Assembly: GCA_024742935.1 (NCBI GenBank)
Contig: JANSXN010000018.1
Location: 1-40,546, forward strand
DNA length: 40,546 bases
Direction of reading: 5' to 3'
Origin: Flavobacteriaceae bacterium
GTDB lineage: Bacteria; Bacteroidota; Bacteroidia; Flavobacteriales; Flavobacteriaceae
Each line of letters starts with the position of its first letter. The first letter of the stretch is position 1. The notes beneath the pieces are model-generated. The model was not told the origin of the DNA. It made no database searches and saw nothing but the letters and a program-made list of their open reading frames with translations. The position numbers were made by a program, and so were the translations under genes. Positions 1 through 9,080 of this stretch are shown here, piece after piece.

Positions 1-1229
1 AGGTCATTGATACCTTAAATCACTCAAGCTTTATAACGCCTGAGTTCATGATTGGACAACTTTCTGAACCCAATACTGATTTTCCTGAAGTGGGCACTCA
101 GAAATCCTTTTATCTCAATTTTGGTAGTTTTCACAACGCAAAAAATCAGGAATGGGCATACCGACTAAACTACCCAAAAACAGGCGTTCTTTTTGGAGTT
201 TCAGATTATAGTAATGCTGAGTTTGTTGGGAAATCCTATTCATTTATTCCAAATGCTGAATTCAAGTTTTTAAAAAGCAATCGATTTAATTTACTTTTTG
301 GACTGGGGGTTTCTTACCACAATGTAAAATACAATATCAGGTCAAATCAACTAAACAAAGGAATTTCTACAGATATTGCCTGGGCGTTCAGGGGTTCTCT
401 AATCTACGAGTTGTGGAAACTTGAAAATAGTACTTTAAAATTAGGTTTAAATTATTTACACCATTCAAACGGTCACGTTAAATTGCCCAACCAGGGTTAT
501 AATTCATTTCTGCTGGGGCTTTCCTATGAAATAGAGTATTCCAATGGAGACGGGTTTCCAAAAGTTTATGTACAAAATGTTCCAACGGGCAGATCACTAC
601 ATAGTTTCTATTCGTTTCGGTTTGGTTTGGGGCAAAATGTGCTTTCTGAAATTTTTAATGATAAAAAAGAAATTTACTCTGTTGCTTTTACTTACGGAAA
701 GGTTATTAATAAAACATACAAATTTGGCATTGGTGCCTATTACCGGTTTTATGGACATTATTATGATTACATAAAAAATGAAGAAGAATTGATCGTTGAG
801 CGTTACCCACAATTCATAGAAAACCCTTATGGTTATGCTACAAACTTTGGATTTTTTGGTACAGGTGAATTATTAATGAATCACTTTGGTGTCGAGTTTC
901 AATTGGGTCTCAACATATACAAGCCTTTTTATCAGGTGGATTGGATTTTAAATCAAGGCTATGTTTTTATAGCAACTGATGAAGAGCAAAATCCTTATAT
1001 AGCTGTGGTTTATGGAGAATTGGACTGGTATTATGAGATTAAACGCTCTGTTTCCAGCCGACTGGGATTAAAGTATTATTTGGTGGGAACTGACAAAAAC
1101 CCCAAACACAATTTTTATGTGGGCGCTCACATCAATGCAAACCTGGGTCAGGCTGATTTTAATGAGTTAAGTTTTGGATATGTGTATAGCTTTAATTTTA
1201 GAGAAAAGAGCTATTCCTCTGAAAAATAG
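1..1229 (+). CDS. PagL-like lipid A deacylase / acyloxyacyl hydrolase family outer-membrane protein (5' end outside window)
   Basis: The frame is open from base 3 with no signal peptide, so the true start lies left of the window; the ATG at 48 is internal. The protein is rich in alternating aromatic/polar beta-strands typical of an outer-membrane barrel. Counting from that ATG, residues 138-143 read HHSNGH, followed by PNQGYNSF. This matches the His-x-Ser-Asn-Gly region of the PagL family (lipid A 3-O-deacylase), where the His and Ser are catalytic. The remaining catalytic acid cannot be placed with certainty. At over 390 aa it is much longer than proteobacterial PagL (about 150-190 aa) but fits the longer Bacteroidota forms. 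Expected role is removal of an acyl chain from lipid A at the outer membrane. The 3' end overlaps the end of purC by 19 bp. Family assignment is fairly sure; substrate is inferred. Confidence 0.7.
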   Translation, partial: VIDTLNHSSFITPEFMIGQLSEPNTDFPEVGTQKSFYLNFGSFHNAKNQEWAYRLNYPKTGVLFGVSDYSNAEFVGKSYSFIPNAEFKFLKSNRFNLLFGLGVSYHNVKYNIRSNQLNKGISTDIAWAFRGSLIYELWKLENSTLKLGLNYLHHSNGHVKLPNQGYNSFLLGLSYEIEYSNGDGFPKVYVQNVPTGRSLHSFYSFRFGLGQNVLSEIFNDKKEIYSVAFTYGKVINKTYKFGIGAYYRFYGHYYDYIKNEEELIVERYPQFIENPYGYATNFGFFGTGELLMNHFGVEFQLGLNIYKPFYQVDWILNQGYVFIATDEEQNPYIAVVYGELDWYYEIKRSVSSRLGLKYYLVGTDKNPKHNFYVGAHINANLGQADFNELSFGYVYSFNFREKSYSSEK

Positions 1230-2164
1230 CGCGTCACATTTTTTTCAATACGTTCAACTATATTAGTCACATCGGCTTTTAGAAAAGGCTCCCCTGTAAT
1301 GTTTTCATACAGCTCAATATAACGCTCTGATACACTTTCAACATATTCATCAGACATAAAAGGCACTTGCTGTCCTTCTTTTCCCTGAAAGCCATTTTGT
1401 ATTAACCATTGTCTTACAAATTCTTTAGAAAGTTGTTTTTGTGCCTCTCCCCTGTTTTGTCTTTCCTGATACCCTTCAGCATAAAAGTAGCGTGAAGAAT
1501 CGGGTGTGTGAATTTCATCAATTAAAACGATTGTGCCGTCTTTGGTTTTGCCAAATTCATATTTTGTATCAACCAAAATAAGTCCTCTGGCTGCGGCTAT
1601 TTCTGTGCCACGTTGAAAGAGTTTTCGGGTATAGTCTTCTAAAACCAAATAATCTTCTTCAGAAACAATTTTTCTTTTTAAAATGTCCTCCCGTGATATA
1701 TCTTCGTCGTGCATACCTGCTTCTGCCTTTGTAGCCGGTGTAATTATTGGAGTTGGAAATTTATCATTTTCAATCATACCTTCGGGCATGGTGACTCCAC
1801 AGAGGGTTCTTTTGCCTTCTTTGTATTCCCTTGCGGCGTGACCGCTTAGATAGCCTCTTATTACCATTTCTACTTTAAAAGGTTCACAGGCATGACCTAT
1901 GGCTACATTGGGGTCTGGAGTAGCAATAAGCCAGTTTGGAACCAGGTCTGATGTGGCATCCATCATTTTTGTTGCAATCTGATTGAGAATTTGTCCTTTA
2001 AAAGGAATACCCTTTGGTAATACCACATCAAAAGCACTAATGCGGTCTGATGCTATCATTAACAATATGTCATTCTCGAGGGTATAAACATCTCTTACTT
2101 TGCCGTGATATACTTTTTTTTGTCCCGGAAAATTAAATGGAGTGTTTGTTAGGGTATTCATCAT
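1211..2164 (-). CDS. purC: Phosphoribosylaminoimidazole-succinocarboxamide (SAICAR) synthase
   Basis: Joins CAIR and aspartate with ATP to make SAICAR in purine biosynthesis, in the cytoplasm. The N-terminal GKVRDVY motif (about residues 21-27) followed by [12 protein letters not shown] is the family signature, and [12 protein letters not shown] near the C-terminus is also typical. Length 317 aa matches the longer type found in Bacteroidota and yeast rather than the roughly 237-aa enterobacterial type. It starts 1 bp after the stop of the upstream PhoH-family gene, so the two are probably co-transcribed. The last 19 bp overlap the convergent PagL-like gene. Confidence 0.96.
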   Translation of the reverse strand: MMNTLTNTPFNFPGQKKVYHGKVRDVYTLENDILLMIASDRISAFDVVLPKGIPFKGQILNQIATKMMDATSDLVPNWLIATPDPNVAIGHACEPFKVEMVIRGYLSGHAAREYKEGKRTLCGVTMPEGMIENDKFPTPIITPATKAEAGMHDEDISREDILKRKIVSEEDYLVLEDYTRKLFQRGTEIAAARGLILVDTKYEFGKTKDGTIVLIDEIHTPDSSRYFYAEGYQERQNRGEAQKQLSKEFVRQWLIQNGFQGKEGQQVPFMSDEYVESVSERYIELYENITGEPFLKADVTNIVERIEKNVTRYFSEE

Positions 2165-2165
2165 T

Positions 2166-3119
2166 TTATTCTACGTTTTCAATTGCCTTGTATGCTGCTA
2201 TCACTTCCTTAACCAACCTGTGTCTTATGACATCTTTGTCATCGAGAAAAATAATTCCAACGCCTTTTACATCTTTTAAAACGAGTAAGGCCTCTTTCAA
2301 TCCGGAGATGACTCTTCTGGGTAAATCAATTTGACCGGGGTCACCGGTAATCATAAACTTAGCATTTTTACCCATTCGGGTTAAAAACATTTTCATTTGT
2401 GCATGGGTGGTGTTTTGGGCTTCATCGAGAATTACAAAAGCATTGTCGAGCGTGCGCCCACGCATAAAAGCCAAGGGCGCTATTTGCACAACACCTTTTT
2501 CAATATAAGACGCAAGCGTCTCGTGCGGAATCATATCCCGCAGTGCATCATACAAAGGTTGCATATAAGGGTCGAGTTTTTCTTTTAAATCTCCGGGGAG
2601 AAATCCAAGATTTTCACCGGCTTCAACAGCGGGACGTGTAAGTATGATTCGTTTTACTTGTTTTTCTTTTAGCGCTTTTACAGCCAGCGCAACTCCAGTA
2701 TATGTTTTTCCAGTACCTGCGGGCCCAACTGCAAACACCATGTCATTTTTCCTCATCAAATCGACCAGCTTACGTTGATTGACAGTAATGGCTTTTACTT
2801 TTTTTCCACCCACACCGTGAACTAATATCTCGCCACTGCTTTCAGTTGTTTCATAATCTGCCCTACTATCACTGGTGATGATGCGTTCAATGACATTCTC
2901 ATCGAGTTTGTTGTATTTGACAAAATGTTCCATCAACATGGTAAATTTTTTGTCAAATTCCTCCAATAGTTCTTCATCGCCAAAAACGGTTAAACGGTTA
3001 CCGCGAGCGACAATTTTTAACTTGGGATAGTACTTTTTTAATAGATTGATATTGGCGTTTTGTTGCCCAAATAATTCACTGGGACTTATCTCTGTAATTT
3101 CTAGAATAAGTTCGTTCAA
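2166..3119 (-). CDS. PhoH-family ATPase (PhoH/YbeZ-like)
   Basis: Cytoplasmic P-loop ATPase related to the helicase fold and linked in other bacteria to RNA metabolism and stress. The N-terminal 100 residues resemble the KH-like domain of the YbeZ-type subgroup. Walker A is GPAGTGKT (about residues 136-143) and Walker B is FVILDEAQN (about 229-237); [14 protein letters not shown] is a strong PhoH signature. Length 317 aa is normal. It is the first gene of a two-gene unit with purC. A good minus-strand promoter lies at 3173-3203, overlapping the divergent promoter of the next gene. The exact RNA substrate is unknown. Confidence 0.93.
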   Translation of the reverse strand: MNELILEITEISPSELFGQQNANINLLKKYYPKLKIVARGNRLTVFGDEELLEEFDKKFTMLMEHFVKYNKLDENVIERIITSDSRADYETTESSGEILVHGVGGKKVKAITVNQRKLVDLMRKNDMVFAVGPAGTGKTYTGVALAVKALKEKQVKRIILTRPAVEAGENLGFLPGDLKEKLDPYMQPLYDALRDMIPHETLASYIEKGVVQIAPLAFMRGRTLDNAFVILDEAQNTTHAQMKMFLTRMGKNAKFMITGDPGQIDLPRRVISGLKEALLVLKDVKGVGIIFLDDKDVIRHRLVKEVIAAYKAIENVE

Positions 3120-3163
3120 AAGCAGTTGTTAATTTTAAGGATTTGTCTTATTTATTGACTAAG

Positions 3164-3191
3164 TTTGTACTACAAATTTAATCTATTTTTG
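3164..3191 (+). promoter_or_regulatory. Candidate Bacteroidota-type promoter for the SAM hydroxide adenosyltransferase
   Basis: TTTG at 3164-3167, a 16-nt spacer and TATTTTTG at 3184-3191 resemble the -33/-7 consensus, with the ATG at 3239. The spacer is a little short. The site interleaves with the opposing PhoH promoter, so the two polymerases should compete. Confidence 0.45.
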
Positions 3192-3203
3192 TGGTACCCT
3201 CAA
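3173..3203 (-). promoter_or_regulatory. Candidate Bacteroidota-type promoter for the PhoH-family gene and purC
   Basis: Read on the minus strand there is TTG at 3203-3201, a 20-nt spacer, then TAAATTTG at 3180-3173, matching the TTG-N(17-23)-TAnnTTTG consensus. The start codon at 3119 lies about 50 nt downstream. Confidence 0.5.
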
Positions 3204-3238
3204 GGGTTTGAGGTTAAAAAAATATCAACAATTTATCT

Positions 3239-4066
3239 ATGCCAATTATAACACTTACGACCGATTTTGGAGAGAAAGATCATTTTGCAGGAGCGGTTAA
3301 AGGGGCTATTTATACTGAATTAGAAGATATAAAAATTGTTGATATCTCACACTCCATTTCTCCTTTTCACATTGCTGAAGCGGCTTACATTATTCAAAAT
3401 GCCTATAAAAGTTTTCCAAAAGGAACCATTCACATTATTGGTATCGACTCTGAATTGACTCCAGAAAACAAACACATCGCTGTTTTGCTTGACGGCCATT
3501 ATTTTTTATGTGCTGATAACGGGATTATGTCACTTATCACGCAGGATTTACGTCCTAAAAAAATTGTGGAAATAAACATACACGACCGAGTTTTGTCTGA
3601 CTTTCCGGTGCTGGATGTTTTTGTGAAGGTTGCTTGTCATATTGCCAGAGGTGGTACTTTGGACGTGATTGGAAAAGAAATTTCTGAAATTAAAGAATTG
3701 AAAGGCTTTACGCCTGCTATTTATCAAAATCAAATAGTGGGCAGTGTTCTTTATATAGACAACTATGGTAATGTAGTAACAAACATTCCGAAAACCCTTT
3801 TTGAAAAAGTAGGTTTAGGAAAACCGTTTACAATCACAGCACGCACCGTTAAATTTAAAACGGTTTATGCTAAGTACAGTGATGCTATTGACTTTGATAC
3901 ACCTCCCGATAAAAGAGAAGAAGACGGTAAAAAACTTGCTATATGGAATGCCTCAGGCTTTCTGGAACTGGCTGTTTACAAGAGCAATCCACAAACTGTA
4001 GGCAGTGCTTCCACACTATTTGGTCTTTATTTTAGAGATACCATCACCATCGATTTTGAATCTTAA
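3239..4066 (+). CDS. SAM hydroxide adenosyltransferase (DUF62 / chlorinase-fluorinase superfamily)
   Basis: Members of this family cleave S-adenosyl-L-methionine to adenosine and methionine using water or hydroxide; halogenases are rarer relatives. The sequence begins with ITLTTDFG (residues 4-11) carrying the conserved Asp, then DISHSISPFHIAEAA (around 35-49) and CADNGIMS (around 91-98), all signatures of the hydrolase branch. Length 275 aa fits. No signal peptide, so cytoplasmic. It is divergent from the PhoH gene and is followed after 9 bp by a small monooxygenase-fold gene that is probably co-transcribed. Halide use is not suggested by the sequence. Confidence 0.9.
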   Translation: MPIITLTTDFGEKDHFAGAVKGAIYTELEDIKIVDISHSISPFHIAEAAYIIQNAYKSFPKGTIHIIGIDSELTPENKHIAVLLDGHYFLCADNGIMSLITQDLRPKKIVEINIHDRVLSDFPVLDVFVKVACHIARGGTLDVIGKEISEIKELKGFTPAIYQNQIVGSVLYIDNYGNVVTNIPKTLFEKVGLGKPFTITARTVKFKTVYAKYSDAIDFDTPPDKREEDGKKLAIWNASGFLELAVYKSNPQTVGSASTLFGLYFRDTITIDFES

Positions 4067-4075
4067 GTTAGTATT

Positions 4076-4369
4076 ATGTTTATTAGAATTGTAAAAATGG
4101 AGTTTCAGCCTGCGAAGATTGATGCTTTCCTTCAAAACTTTGAATTGGTTAAGGAAAAAATAAGGTACTTTCCCGGTTGTCATCACTTGGAGCTCTATCG
4201 GGACAAAACCAATACAAACATCTTTTTCACTTACAGCAAATGGGAGGAAGAAGCTGCTTTGGAAGCTTACAGAAACAGTGCCCTTTTTAAGAGTGTGTGG
4301 AGCCAGACAAAACCCAAGTTTTCAAAAAAAGCCGAAGCCTGGAGTGTGGATGCGATTGTTAGTCTTTGA
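4076..4369 (+). CDS. Antibiotic biosynthesis monooxygenase (ABM) domain protein
   Basis: A 97-aa single-domain ferredoxin-like protein of the ABM/quinol monooxygenase superfamily. The pattern PGCHHLELYRDKTNTNIFFTYSKWE, cited here from about residue 34 onward, with the WxxEAALEAYRNS helix, is typical. Such proteins are dimeric cofactor-free oxygenases or simple ligand binders; substrate cannot be predicted. It follows the SAM hydrolase after 9 bp with no promoter visible between them. It is followed by repeat-rich non-coding DNA. Confidence 0.82.
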   Translation: MFIRIVKMEFQPAKIDAFLQNFELVKEKIRYFPGCHHLELYRDKTNTNIFFTYSKWEEEAALEAYRNSALFKSVWSQTKPKFSKKAEAWSVDAIVSL

Positions 4370-4479
4370 GTTTGTGAGTTTGTGAGTCTTGAAAAAAAAC
4401 TCACCTCTAACCTCTCACCACTATTTACTTCTTCCTATTTTGGAATTTAGCTAACGCTCAGTTCGGCCTTTAGTCTTGT

Positions 4480-4556
4480 GTGGTGCTTTGAATTTTGATG
4501 CTTTGGGTTTTGGTGCTTGGAATTTGGAATTTGGTGCTTTGAATTTGGAATTTTGT
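4480..4556. repeat. AT-rich GAATTTGG short tandem repeat block
   Basis: Degenerate direct repeats of the unit GGTGCTTTGAATTTGGAATTT. An inverted copy of the same unit occurs at 18870-18914. It lies between convergent genes and is non-coding. Confidence 0.7.
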
Positions 4557-4560
4557 TGCT

Positions 4561-5865
4561 TTACTTATTAAGTACTTCCATAATTGCCTTAGCTTTCAAC
4601 AGGCATTCTTCATATTCATTTTCAGGAATTGACTTTGTGGTGATTGCACTTCCCACTGAAAAACTGAGGTAATCGGTTTGACGGTTATACAAAATACTGC
4701 GGATGACCACGTTAAAATCGGCATTGCCTTGCGGCGAAATGTAGCCCACCGCCCCGCTGTAGAGTCCGCGTTTTGTTTCTTCAAGTTCTTCAATGATTTT
4801 CATGGCACTTACCTTTGGCGCGCCTGTCATACTTCCCATTGGAAAGGTGGTTTTCAACACATCAACTATTGAGGTTGTTTCTGCTACTTCTGAAACAACC
4901 GTACTAATTAACTGATGCACCTGTTTAAAAGAATACAAACCACAGAGTTCTTCAACCTTTACACTGCCTCGTGTCGCTGTGCGCGAAAGATCATTGCGCA
5001 CCAGGTCAGTAATCATTATATTTTCTGAGCGTTCTTTCTCTTCGGTTTGCAAAGCAATTGCTAATTTTAAATCTTCCTCTTTGTTTTGAGACCTTCTTGC
5101 GGTTCCTTTGATGGGCTGGGAGATGATTTTTGTCCCTTCTTTTTTCAAATAACGTTCCGGGGAGGCCGAAAGTAAAAAATGTTCTTCCAGTTTGACAAAG
5201 GCAGCAAAGGGCGGCGATGAAATGTCATTAAGTTTTTCAAAGGTTTGCAGCGGATTGATGCTTACATCTTCAGCATAAAACTCCTGACAAAAATTAGCTT
5301 CATAGATATCCCCCATTTGTATGTGGTGAAGCATCTGTTTTACTTTTTCTATATAGACTTGTTTTGAAAGCCGCGCTTGTATTTTTGGGTGATTGCTTTT
5401 GACACTTTCGCTTGAAGCTTGAACATTTAAAATGGCATTAACATCTTCTTCCATCTCGTCTGCCACAAAATGCAGATAATGCATTTCCAGTTTGTTTTTG
5501 TTGATGAAGAATAATTTCTTGGGTTGAAAAAAATACAAATCGGGAAACAAAACACAATCAGGGTTTGTGGATGTTACGTCTTCAACATCGTTTTTTAAAT
5601 CATAGGTGAGATAGCCAAAAATCCAGTCGTTTGTGGTGTTTTTATATTCCTCCAGTTTATCAAAAGCATTTTGAAAGTCTGTCTTTATCGCTGTAAGTGC
5701 CTCTGCTGCGAGTATAAAGTCAAAGCTTGAATACAGCTGATTTACTCTGTTAAATTCAGGATTGGAATCCAAACAAACCAGTTCATCAAATTGCTGTGCC
5801 CAAGAAAGTAGTTTCCTTTTAAAATCTGCCGGATTCTCTAAAAGTATTTCCTTAATTTTTCGCAA
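4561..5865 (-). CDS. pabB: Aminodeoxychorismate synthase component I (chorismate-binding)
   Basis: Converts chorismate with ammonia to 4-amino-4-deoxychorismate for folate synthesis. The C-terminal chorismate-binding core is clear: QMGDIYEANFCQ, SPERYL, PIKGTARRS, RSENIMITDLVRNDLSR, TTFPMGSMTGAPK and YSGAVGYIS. Length 434 aa fits PabB better than TrpE, but an isochorismate or anthranilate role is not strictly excluded. The best start is a TTG at 5865 immediately after the TAG of the upstream FMN reductase; both genes are in the same frame with only that stop between them. No early ATG exists. The genes must be co-transcribed and translationally coupled. Confidence 0.9.
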   Translation of the reverse strand: MRKIKEILLENPADFKRKLLSWAQQFDELVCLDSNPEFNRVNQLYSSFDFILAAEALTAIKTDFQNAFDKLEEYKNTTNDWIFGYLTYDLKNDVEDVTSTNPDCVLFPDLYFFQPKKLFFINKNKLEMHYLHFVADEMEEDVNAILNVQASSESVKSNHPKIQARLSKQVYIEKVKQMLHHIQMGDIYEANFCQEFYAEDVSINPLQTFEKLNDISSPPFAAFVKLEEHFLLSASPERYLKKEGTKIISQPIKGTARRSQNKEEDLKLAIALQTEEKERSENIMITDLVRNDLSRTATRGSVKVEELCGLYSFKQVHQLISTVVSEVAETTSIVDVLKTTFPMGSMTGAPKVSAMKIIEELEETKRGLYSGAVGYISPQGNADFNVVIRSILYNRQTDYLSFSVGSAITTKSIPENEYEECLLKAKAIMEVLNK

Positions 5866-6411
5866 CTAGGTGTTTATTTGATGTTCAAAATTTTGAAGAA
5901 TGTCTGTAAATCCCATCGCCAGGGTTTCATTGGTAATTTTATTTTCGGTTTTGGAGAAGTTTTCATTGAATGAAGGAAAACTAAAACTCTCAACCACGGT
6001 TCCGTTGTATCGGTTGGTCATGACGTCCTTGACATATTCCAACGATTTTGCTGCACCCCCTCTTCCGGGTGAAGTACTCATTAATAGAATTTTCTTATCC
6101 TCAAGGAATTTATATTTGATGCGCGACAACCAGTCCAAAACATTTTTAAAGTAGGCAGAAGTAGCACTGTTGTGTTCGTTGACTGAAACAATAAGGGCAT
6201 CTGCATTTTCAATTTCGTTGAGAAGACCCTTTAAATTATCCGAAAACCCTCTTTCCTTTTCAATGTCTTCACTAAATAGTTCCAACGGAAAATCGGTTAA
6301 CTTTATGATTTTCACATCGTGTGAATTGATTTGAGAAGCCGCAAATTCAACTAGTTTGTGGTTGATGGATGTACTGCTGTTAGATCCTGCAAAAGCTAAA
6401 ACTTTAGTCAT
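5866..6411 (-). CDS. NADPH-dependent FMN reductase-like flavoprotein
   Basis: A 181-aa flavodoxin-fold oxidoreductase. The N-terminal AGSNSSTSIN (residues 8-17) is the FMN phosphate-binding loop; VNEHNSATSAYFKNVLDW (about 78-95) and STSPGRGGA (about 112-120) are the other conserved flavin contacts. It probably reduces quinones, azo compounds or FMN with NAD(P)H in the cytoplasm. It lies directly upstream of pabB in the same frame. The 5' leader contains a small CCGC-GTAA-GCGG hairpin at 6420-6431. Confidence 0.88.
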   Translation of the reverse strand: MTKVLAFAGSNSSTSINHKLVEFAASQINSHDVKIIKLTDFPLELFSEDIEKERGFSDNLKGLLNEIENADALIVSVNEHNSATSAYFKNVLDWLSRIKYKFLEDKKILLMSTSPGRGGAAKSLEYVKDVMTNRYNGTVVESFSFPSFNENFSKTENKITNETLAMGFTDILQNFEHQINT

Positions 6412-6486
6412 AGTTCTTTCCGCGTAAGCGGTAATTTTAATATTTAAATTTATTTGTTTGGTGCACGATAAAATTCAATTTCGAAG

Positions 6487-6543
6487 GATTTTCCTCGATT
6501 TGTTTCCCCTTCCGCCAGTCGGCGGATGAAATCGAGGAAAATC
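6487..6543. repeat. Nested palindrome (REP-like hairpin)
   Basis: Perfect 15-bp inverted arms at 6487-6501 and 6529-6543. The loop contains a second perfect hairpin, TCCGCC-AGTC-GGCGGA, at 6511-6526. There is no T-run, so it is not a standard terminator; it lies between divergent genes. Confidence 0.8.
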
Positions 6544-6691
6544 AGACTCCCTTTAGGGTTGGGGCAAAACTGATTTTCCGAGAAATTAATGCTTTTTCAA
6601 ATTTTGTCGTGTACTAAATTCTATTTAAGTCACAAAAATACCCAAATTAAACAGAAAAGCTGTTAGCAGAATCCTAAATCTAAAATAAGCG

Positions 6692-6699
6692 TACCTTTG
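6692..6699 (+). promoter_or_regulatory. Candidate -7 box for the helicase gene
   Basis: TACCTTTG matches TAnnTTTG and lies 20 nt before the GTG start. No convincing TTG is seen at the -33 distance. Confidence 0.4.
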
Positions 6700-6718
6700 T
6701 CCCTTAAAATGATGTATC

Positions 6719-8077
6719 GTGACTTTTGAAGATTTAAACATAACAACACCCCTGCTTAATGCCCTCAAAGACCTGGGAATTGATAACCCCACACCCATAC
6801 AGGAACAATCGTTTTCTGTGGTGATGTCCGGTAGAGATATGGTGGGTATTGCACAAACGGGCACCGGAAAAACCTTTGCTTATATGCTTCCCATTTTGAG
6901 GATGCTTCCTTATTCCCGTCAGGAAAACCCAAGAGTGCTGGTTTTAGTTCCCACCCGCGAACTCGTTTTACAGGTGGTTGAAGAGACTGAAAAACTGGCA
7001 AAATATTCAAATCTTCGGGTGCTGGGTGTGTATGGTGGCACAAATATCAATACTCAAAAAAAGGCGGTTGCCGAAGGGCTTGATGTAATAGTTGCCACTC
7101 CGGGGCGTCTTTATGACCTTGCCGTGAGCCGTGTGTTGCAGTTAAAATCTATCCAAAAGTTAGTCATTGATGAAGTGGATGTCATGCTCGATTTGGGTTT
7201 TAGGCATCAGCTGGTGAATATCTTTGACATACTGCCCAAACAACGACAAAATATCCTTTTCTCTGCAACCATGACCGAAGATGTGGAGGAACTGCTCTCT
7301 GTTTTCTTTAAAAGCCCTGAAAAAGTCTCAGTCGCCTTGAGCGGTGAGCCTCTTAAGAATATCGAACAAAGTGTCTATCACGTTCCCAATTTTTACACCA
7401 AAGTAAACCTCTTGCTGGATTTGCTCGCTGACGCGGAAACCTACTCAAAAGTGTTGCTCTTTGTAAAGAACAAAAAAGTAGCCGACCTGCTTTTTGAGTT
7501 GCTCGACGAAAAGTTCAAAGAAGAACTCTGTGTCATTCACTCAAACAAAACCCAGAATTACAGAATAAGAAGCATCAAACAGTTTGAAGCCGGTGAAAAC
7601 CGAATTCTCGTAGCAACAGATGTTATGGCACGCGGTCTTGATTTTGATAATATCTCGCATGTTTTTAATGTCGATACACCCGATTATCCTGAGAACTACA
7701 TTCACCGCATTGGACGAACAGGCCGTGCCGAGCGAATGGGGAAAGCGATTGTATTGACAACCCCCGCCGAAGAACGCAGTCTGGAAGCCATAGAAGCTTT
7801 GATGCAGATAGAAATCACCCGCCTTGCTATGCCCGCAACAGTTGAGGTGTCTGAAAAACTCACTTATGAAGAACGCCCCGTTGTGAAGGAAATAAACAAT
7901 CCTAACAAACGCAGCAAAAACGACGAAGACGCACCCAGACCCGCTTTTCACGAGAAGAAAGACAAAAACAAAAAAGAAAACCTGGGAGGCTCTTACCGCA
8001 GGGAAATTGTCAAAAAATATAAAAAACCCAAAACACGGGGAGATAAAAATTACAACAAACGAAACAAGAAAAAATAA
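6719..8077 (+). CDS. DEAD-box family ATP-dependent RNA helicase with DEVD motif II
   Basis: Unwinds RNA duplexes, likely in ribosome assembly or cold growth. All family motifs are present: Q-motif PTPIQEQS (24-31), motif I AQTGTGKT (45-52), Ia PTREL (78-82), Ib TPGR (127-130), motif II DEVD (151-154), III SAT, V ATDVMARGLD and VI HRIGRTGR. Motif II has Val for the usual Ala. The tail is strongly basic (KKYKKPKTRGDKNYNKRNKKK region), as in RNA-binding tails of the RhlE/DeaD type. The GTG at 6719 is chosen because the frame has a stop just upstream and gives the standard MTFEDL start. A protease gene follows after 5 bp. Confidence 0.93.
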   Translation: MTFEDLNITTPLLNALKDLGIDNPTPIQEQSFSVVMSGRDMVGIAQTGTGKTFAYMLPILRMLPYSRQENPRVLVLVPTRELVLQVVEETEKLAKYSNLRVLGVYGGTNINTQKKAVAEGLDVIVATPGRLYDLAVSRVLQLKSIQKLVIDEVDVMLDLGFRHQLVNIFDILPKQRQNILFSATMTEDVEELLSVFFKSPEKVSVALSGEPLKNIEQSVYHVPNFYTKVNLLLDLLADAETYSKVLLFVKNKKVADLLFELLDEKFKEELCVIHSNKTQNYRIRSIKQFEAGENRILVATDVMARGLDFDNISHVFNVDTPDYPENYIHRIGRTGRAERMGKAIVLTTPAEERSLEAIEALMQIEITRLAMPATVEVSEKLTYEERPVVKEINNPNKRSKNDEDAPRPAFHEKKDKNKKENLGGSYRREIVKKYKKPKTRGDKNYNKRNKKK

Positions 8078-8082
8078 ACACC

Positions 8083-8967
8083 ATGTTTGTCAACGCCATC
8101 AAAGAAGTCACAAAGTTTACACGTCCATTGCAAACCATCACACGTGCTTATGGAAATAAACACATAACACCCGGCTTGTCAACACTTTTTTTTGTCAACG
8201 AAATGGGAACCGCGGTCACCTGCAAACACGTAGCCCAACTCATCATCGCTTCAGACCAGCGCAACAAACAATTTTTAGAATTTAAAGCTGAAGTCGCCAA
8301 ACTACCCAGAGATCATACATTTAAGAGAAACTTGAAAGGGCTTGAAATAAAATACCAGTATAAAAAGGACACCACCGTTCAAATTAAAAACAGTTTTATG
8401 GGTGCTGTGGATCGGTTTGATCAGATTACGGTAAAGCAACACCCTAAATATGACCTTGCTATTGTTCAGCTTAAGGGATTTAATGAAATACAATATGAGG
8501 GTTATGCCCGTTTTTTAAAAGACACTTCAAAAATAGAACAGGGAAAATACCTGTGCCGATTAGGCTTCCCTTTTCCTGAATTCAAGAACTACAAATATGA
8601 AGAAAGCCAGGATGACATTCAGTTTGACCAATCAATAAGAGCCATTGTTCCCATCTTCCCCATTGATGGTATTGTCACCAGAAACGTTGTAGAAAACAAC
8701 GAACTCATGGGTATTGAAATGAGTACGCCCGGCTTGAGAGGACAAAGCGGCGGACCCCTCTTTGACGAAAACGGAACTGTTTATGGTATGCAGCAAAGCA
8801 CCAAGCATCTGCACCTTGGCTTTGATATTGAAGACAAAGAATTATTGATAAAAGGCGAATTGAAGAAAATCAATGATTATGCTTTTCTCCATTTGGGACA
8901 GTGCATCAGGGTAGATGTCATTAAAGATTTTCTTGAAAAGAATCAGGTGAAGTTTTATGAAGAGTAA
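8083..8967 (+). CDS. Trypsin-like serine protease domain protein (no signal peptide)
   Basis: A 294-aa trypsin-fold protein (HtrA-type protease domain without PDZ). The triad can be read as His49 in TCKHVAQL, Asp124 in YDLAIVQL and Ser222 in GQSGGPLFD. The N-terminus has no signal peptide or membrane segment, so it would act in the cytoplasm, unusual for this fold. It begins 5 bp after the helicase stop and is probably co-transcribed with it. Substrate unknown. A stress-related or phage-response role is possible but not shown. Confidence 0.8.
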   Translation: MFVNAIKEVTKFTRPLQTITRAYGNKHITPGLSTLFFVNEMGTAVTCKHVAQLIIASDQRNKQFLEFKAEVAKLPRDHTFKRNLKGLEIKYQYKKDTTVQIKNSFMGAVDRFDQITVKQHPKYDLAIVQLKGFNEIQYEGYARFLKDTSKIEQGKYLCRLGFPFPEFKNYKYEESQDDIQFDQSIRAIVPIFPIDGIVTRNVVENNELMGIEMSTPGLRGQSGGPLFDENGTVYGMQQSTKHLHLGFDIEDKELLIKGELKKINDYAFLHLGQCIRVDVIKDFLEKNQVKFYEE

Positions 8968-9080
8968 AATTATTACTTATACTAAAAATTCTTACCTACT
9001 ATTTTTATCGAAAGTTTGATGTAAGTTCAGTCAAATACTATTTTTTGAGTAAATTTATTGTTGGTTTACAGCTTAGGAAA

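Larger units (their letters stand above)
6412..6718. other. Non-coding divergent intergenic region (307 bp)
   Basis: Separates the divergent FMN reductase and helicase genes. It holds a nested hairpin at 6487-6543 and a TACCTTTG box at 6692-6699. No ORF with coding character was seen. Confidence 0.7.

Noticed and set aside
4480-4556. CRISPR or regulatory repeat
   Set aside because: Units are degenerate and AT-rich; the shape fits slippage-type repeats.
7541-7951. 136-aa antisense ORF in the helicase gene
   Set aside because: Composition fits a shadow frame; the helicase motifs run through the region.
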